Below are positions 60,226 through 64,000 of a DNA stretch of 64,000 bases, in pieces. The position numbers and the translations under genes were made by a program. Positions within the stretch are counted from its first letter, which is position 1; each line of letters starts with the position of its first letter. Source of the DNA: Rachycentron canadum (Eukaryota > Chordata > Actinopteri > Carangiformes > Rachycentridae); the NCBI GenBank assembly GCA_038496675.1, contig CM076652.1, forward strand, positions 2,720,159 to 2,784,158. Direction: 5' to 3'. The notes below the pieces were generated by a model. The model had not been told where the DNA came from. It was given only the letters and a program-made list of their open reading frames with translations, and searched no databases.

Positions 60226-60429
60226 CCCAGATGTTAAGATACATCTGGTCTAAACTTGGCCCACATGCTTGTGTTTCTTCTGGCCCAAAATACGCCCCCC
60301 TTCAATGGCCCAAGTCTGGCCCATATACAGCAGGATCTGATGCTACCTCCACATCTGGACCAATTCTGATGCACACGGGCCGTTGAACCAGGGTGTATCC
60401 TGGGCCAGAAGTTACATTTTGCTATCTGG
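60226..60429 (+). mobile_element. Second CCCAGATAG-type element, uninterrupted
   Basis: It begins CCCAGATGTTAAG and ends GCTATCTGG. ATCTGGTCTAAACTTGGCCC, TTGTGTTTCTTCTGGCC and CCCAAGTCTGGCCCATATA align with the 27-kb copy on both sides of its insertion, which gives the empty-site state. Confidence 0.75.
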
Positions 60430-61664
60430 AAAATGATATAATCTTCCTTTGAGCCTGTCTGAGTGGTCCATCAAGTTAAAAACAACCAGGAGGTAAAAGT
60501 AAAAACTGCTGTTGGTCTTTTCTAGTCCTCATTAGATCAGGGAGCGTTACAGTTCCTCCGCTGTTCCTATCAACACATTGAACTGGCTCAGAGAGATGGT
60601 ATCAACTGCCTGTGTTAAAACATGGGCTCCAACATCAGATGTAGATGTTGTCCTTGATCTAGACACAAGTTTGCCCAAAGCAGTGCAAACAGACACAAAG
60701 ATACAACCAGGTTGAAAATGTTTTAATTTGAGCAAAAATATATGTGAATCCTGCGGCTTTATGAATCTGCTTCAAAAACCTGAAGTGATGATAGGGAAAA
60801 AAGGATGGAGGACTGGAGGGGAAAGAAAACAGAAAGAACCAGAGTTTCTGAGTCGAGCACAAACACACACTCCCACCGACAGAGTCAGTGTGTGTCTGTT
60901 GCTCGCCTGCTTACTGTACAGCTAATACATACAGTACTGTATCAAAAGACTTTAGATTCATCGCCTTACACCATCAGGGAGGCATCTGAGCCCAAACCGC
61001 TACCAGAGTCAGAAACAGATGGTCTGACCTCCAACTGAGACCTGATCTCAACATCATGGCGTCAGTCTGGGATCTATGAAGAGACACTGACAAAGATTAA
61101 ATCCACTGGGGAACTGTGTCAAGTTCTCCTGTTCCTGCCTAAGGTGTACAGAGGAGAACCGGTGCTGTTTAAAAGGCAGTGATAATGATTGATTTCTATC
61201 GACTGCACTTTCTGTGAAGACTTTTCCTGGCAATATTTTTGAAAGCATCCTTTCTTTCATTTGAGTGCCTAAAACGCCTACACAGTCCTATCGATGATAC
61301 GTTGGTCAGATCTGTGCGGTGATGTGTTTAGATAGTTCCACACTGTTTCCAAGGCCAAGAATAAACTGTCATGTTCAACTTTAAAGGAGCTATTTGTAAC
61401 ATTTGCTTATGCTATTAGCCAGCATTAGCTAAGGATAGTCAAAAGCTGTTATTTACCAGTCTGGGAGAAACTTTGCAAGTTCAGCATCTCCAGTTGTATA
61501 ATAAAGATAACAATGGCTAAAGCTCTTGTCACATGACAATGACCATCGGTTGCATCCGGCAAGAAACCTGCTCGACTATACTTACTTACTAACCGCTTTT
61601 AAGTCAGTATGAACAAGAAATTCTTCAAGTTCACACACTTCACTTCACAACAGAGCAAAAGTTG

Positions 61665-61875
61665 ACTAGTTTGTACAAAATTTCATGGCAATCCATCTAA
61701 TAGTTGTTGAGATATTTCACAAAAAGCCAAACATTTCATGTTTAAAAAATGTCATGGTGGAGCTGTAGAAAACGTTTCCAAGGCAAAACATCCAGTAGTT
61801 GTGATAGTAGTCGTGATATTTCAGACTGGATCAAAGTGGTGGCCTGACCGACCAACATACAGACTGACCGTCCAC
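61665..61875 (+). repeat. Fish interspersed repeat with internal duplication
   Basis: TTCATGGCAATCCATCTAAT, AGTTGTTGAGATATTTCA and later CGTGATATTTCAGACTGG, AAAGTGGTGGCCTGACCGAC follow a common fish repeat (from memory). The AGTTGT..GATATTTCA part is present twice, separated by about 90 bp. Confidence 0.55.
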
Positions 61876-62462
61876 ATCTTAAAGGCATACGGTGTCTGAA
61901 ATGTCCCATTACTCAAGTGGAAACCAAAGCTTCACACAGTCTTGAATATCAGGCATCGTGTCCGGGGTAATTATCGGCCACGTGGAGAGTTCCTAATTTC
62001 ATTTGTCTCTATCAAATTAAATCAACTCAGGTATAACACTAAGTATCTGAACAGTAGCAGCAGAAAAAGACTGATAAACTATATTTAGAGGAAATCTCAG
62101 CGAATCGCTCCACCTGTCCTCCAGATCTCCCCACAGACAAGATAATGAGCAAAACCCTCCATCTGGCAGCTCACTTACAGCAAACTCAACCCAAAAACTG
62201 TTGTCTGAATGTGCTAAATTTAATTCTGCTCTAATTAGTTTTGTGTCGAGAGGCTGCAGAGCAGACTGGGCTGAGCCTATGGTTGATCAGAAACTCATCG
62301 ATCAATCAATCAGTCACTCAGATCAGATTGTTTCCAAACTCTGGTTTGTAGAGACAGGCCTAAGAGCTGTAACCTGCTCTTTTTCATCCATGTCTGTTTG
62401 TTAGTCAGCAGGATTATGCAAAAAATACTGGGCTGAAGTTGGCGGAGGGATGGAGCACGGGC

Positions 62463-62637
62463 CAGTAGCCACGCCCCCTAATTGATTCCCTGCTTTATGA
62501 TCTATTTTCCTATCGATCATGTTGTATTGAAGAAGACTTAAACTAGAGACTGAGACCATAAACTCATTAGGAAAATGTTTATGAGCTAATAAATCAAGGG
62601 AGAAGTAGGGACATTTTCCCATAGACCCCAAACAGTT
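62463..62637 (-). repeat. Family A copy in grm8 intron near the 936-bp exon
   Basis: AGTAGCCACGCCCCCTAATT through the core to CCCATAGACCCC. It lies about 200 bp downstream, in transcript sense, of the 936-bp exon donor. Confidence 0.9.
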
Positions 62638-62835
62638 CACAATGAGAGATTCAGCGTCACCATCATTTGCAGCAGGATTTTATTGTGACATCGGTGTCAC
62701 ACGAAAACATACGGTATCTATGTGAGTCAATGTAGCTGCTGCTGACAGTGTGTGTTTCCATTTATAAACTCTGCTGGAGGGCTCAACATTACATAAAACT
62801 TGACAGTAGATTATTTATCAGAGACGCACACTTAC

Positions 62836-63771
62836 CCTCTCTGCCGACTGTGCCGTGCCAAAGAAGATGGGGATGAAGGCGAGCCAGATGATGCAGGTAG
62901 TGTACATAGTAAATCCAATGGGCTTGGCCTCGTTGAAGGTCTCTGGCACGCCACGTGTCTTGATGGCGTAAACAGTGCATGTGACCATCAAGAGGATGCT
63001 GTAGCCCAGAGAGCAGATGAGCGACAGGTCAGAGATGTCACACTTGAGCACGCCACGCGCGTTCCCAGGATCCTGCGTACGCTGCTCTCCGTAATCCACG
63101 AAGGTGTGCGGGGGGTCGACGCCGAACCACATGAGGACGCCCAGCAGCTGAACTGAGATGAGCGAGAAGGTGATGACCAGCTGGGAGGCAGGTGAGATGA
63201 AGCGTGGCGCTGTCACTGCCTTCTTGCCCTGCTCAAAGATGCGGTGTATGCGGTTGGTCTTGGTGAGCAGCGCGGCATAGCTGAAGCACATCCCGAGGCC
63301 CAGGAAGATACGGCGGAAGGAGCAGACGACGACATCGGGTGCAGCGATCATGGGGAAGGTGATGATGTAGCACAGGAAGATACCTGTCAGAAGCACGTAG
63401 CTCATCTCCCGCCCAGAGGCACGCACGATGGGGGTGTCATTGTAGCGGACAAAGGTGACAATGACGAAGGTGGTGGCGATGATGCCCAGGACGGAGATGA
63501 AGACAGGCACCAGCGCCCAGGGCGAGTGCCACTCCAGCTTGATGATGGGGATGGGCTGGCAGCCGGTGCGGTTCTGGTCAGGCCTCTTCTCGTAGGGGCA
63601 GAGCTCGCAGGTGAACTCACTGGCCTGGAAGTGGTATCCCTCACAGCGCTCGCAGTGCCAGCAGCACGGCACGCCCTTCACCACCTTCTTCCTCTCACCG
63701 GTCCGGCACGGGAGACTGCAGACTGAGGCCGGCATGGAGGAGTCGCCGGCGGTCCACTGCAGGGCCTCCAT
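62836..63771 (-). CDS. grm8: Metabotropic glutamate receptor 8, 936-bp exon (cysteine-rich domain and TM1-TM6)
   Basis: This exon encodes 312 residues of a class C GPCR: a presynaptic, Gi/o-coupled L-glutamate receptor of group III. Nine cysteines (residues 18, 22, 36, 37, 40, 43, 55, 58, 71) form the cysteine-rich domain that links the ligand-binding module to the membrane, with an N-glycosylation sequon N67-R-T. Six hydrophobic segments follow at about 85-107, 122-143, 150-172, 197-219, 249-271 and 284-305. C150 and C244 are the conserved TM3-ECL2 disulfide pair. [36 protein letters not shown] and HRIFEQGKK fit mGlu8 better than mGlu4, 6 or 7. On the minus strand the acceptor is CCACCCCAG before 63771 and the donor is GTAAG after 62836. 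The length is exactly the 936 bp known for this exon in vertebrate group III receptors, and both ends are phase 0. The first ATG is an internal codon, not the gene start. I cannot decide between the teleost grm8a and grm8b duplicates. Confidence 0.95.
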
Positions 63772-64000
63772 CTGGGGTGGATGGAGGAGGAACCAGGCTG
63801 GTTAACATTGTAACACTGTATTGTGGCTCTGATTGATTTGATTTTCAGGCATTTTATTTATTTCTTTATTTATTAAGTTCTGGCACCAAAACGGCACCAA
63901 ATTAGTCAATAGAAACATGGACATATTTAAACTCTATCTTCCCATCAAGATCCCAGGTGGTCCTCAAAGACCATGTAATTTGGTTGAAACATCTGGAGTG
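63772..64000 (-). other. grm8: 3' end of the grm8 intron upstream of the 936-bp exon, cut by the window edge
   Basis: The acceptor AG is at 63772-63773, preceded on the minus strand by a C-rich tract. An AT-rich TTTATTTATT stretch lies near 63855. Exons for the Venus-flytrap domain must lie beyond 64000. Confidence 0.85.

Larger units (their letters stand above)
47031..62835 (-). other. grm8: grm8 intron (15.8 kb) between the 936-bp and 247-bp exons
   Basis: GTAAG donor at 62835 and TTTGTCCACAG acceptor at 47031, phase 0. It contains several family A repeats, a family B fragment, a SINE, a hAT relic with a BED-like finger, a CCCAGATAG-type element and an 11-bp minisatellite, each listed separately. 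I saw no nested protein gene and no match to the miR-592 mature sequence, which lies in a GRM8 intron in mammals. Confidence 0.9.

Noticed and set aside
47031..62835. miR-592 hairpin expected in a GRM8 intron
   Set aside because: No match to the mature sequence on either strand was seen; in fish it may lie in another intron or be absent.
63402..63644. 80-codon second minus-strand frame inside the same exon
   Set aside because: Out-of-frame shadow of grm8 with S/P-rich low-complexity content.
62800..63726. Long plus-strand open frames (118 and 160 codons) opposite the 936-bp exon
   Set aside because: They are antisense shadows of the GC-rich receptor exon; the minus frame gives the full conserved receptor sequence.

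Overview
The window is vertebrate nuclear DNA, almost certainly from a ray-finned (probably percomorph) fish. The evidence is split genes with GT-AG introns, exons of a vertebrate metabotropic glutamate receptor, an L2-type LINE relic, tRNA-derived SINE pieces with a GGATGGATGGA-type tail, hAT relics, many microsatellites, and high-copy short repeats of the kind common in fish genomes. Nothing prokaryotic (operons, ribosome binding sites, CRISPR, insertion sequences) is present.

Only one gene can be supported: the 3' end of a group III metabotropic glutamate receptor, best matched to grm8 (mGlu8), on the minus strand. Three exons are readable: 63771-62836 (936 bp: cysteine-rich domain plus TM1-TM6), 47030-46784 (247 bp: TM7 plus most of the cytoplasmic tail) and 44928-44879 (50 bp coding: last 16 codons and stop). 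Reading phases and splice sites join exactly. The introns are about 15.8 kb and 1.85 kb. A 3' UTR of roughly 0.6 kb, ending at an AATAAA near 44320, is likely. The exons for the signal peptide and the glutamate-binding Venus-flytrap domain lie beyond the right edge.

The left 44 kb, downstream of grm8, has no coding gene I can recognise. It is filled with old interspersed repeats, simple repeats and unassigned unique sequence. Two minus-strand promoter or first-exon candidates (about 0.71-0.9 kb and 11.37-11.46 kb, the second with a perfect NRF1-type site, a TATA-like box and a GTAAGT donor) could mark the next gene or a lncRNA. A 49-codon minus-strand frame with an ACCATGG start at 5592-5443 sits between 19-bp perfect direct repeats.

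The dominant pattern is repeat biology. Family A has at least 18 pieces spread over the whole window in both orientations, including the grm8 introns. It is probably a non-autonomous DNA transposon (MITE-like). Family B has six pieces, two of them in a close inverted arrangement. Other elements are two copies of a CCCAGATAG/CTATCTGGG terminal-inverted-repeat element (one split by a 296-bp insertion flanked by 9-bp direct repeats), three SINE pieces, two LINE 3' ends sharing the SINE-type tail, an L2 reverse-transcriptase relic, and a decayed hAT fragment with a degenerate BED zinc finger. I did not find a clearly new biological system. The best leads are the family A expansion, the nested insertion, the SINE-LINE tail sharing and the candidate promoter.
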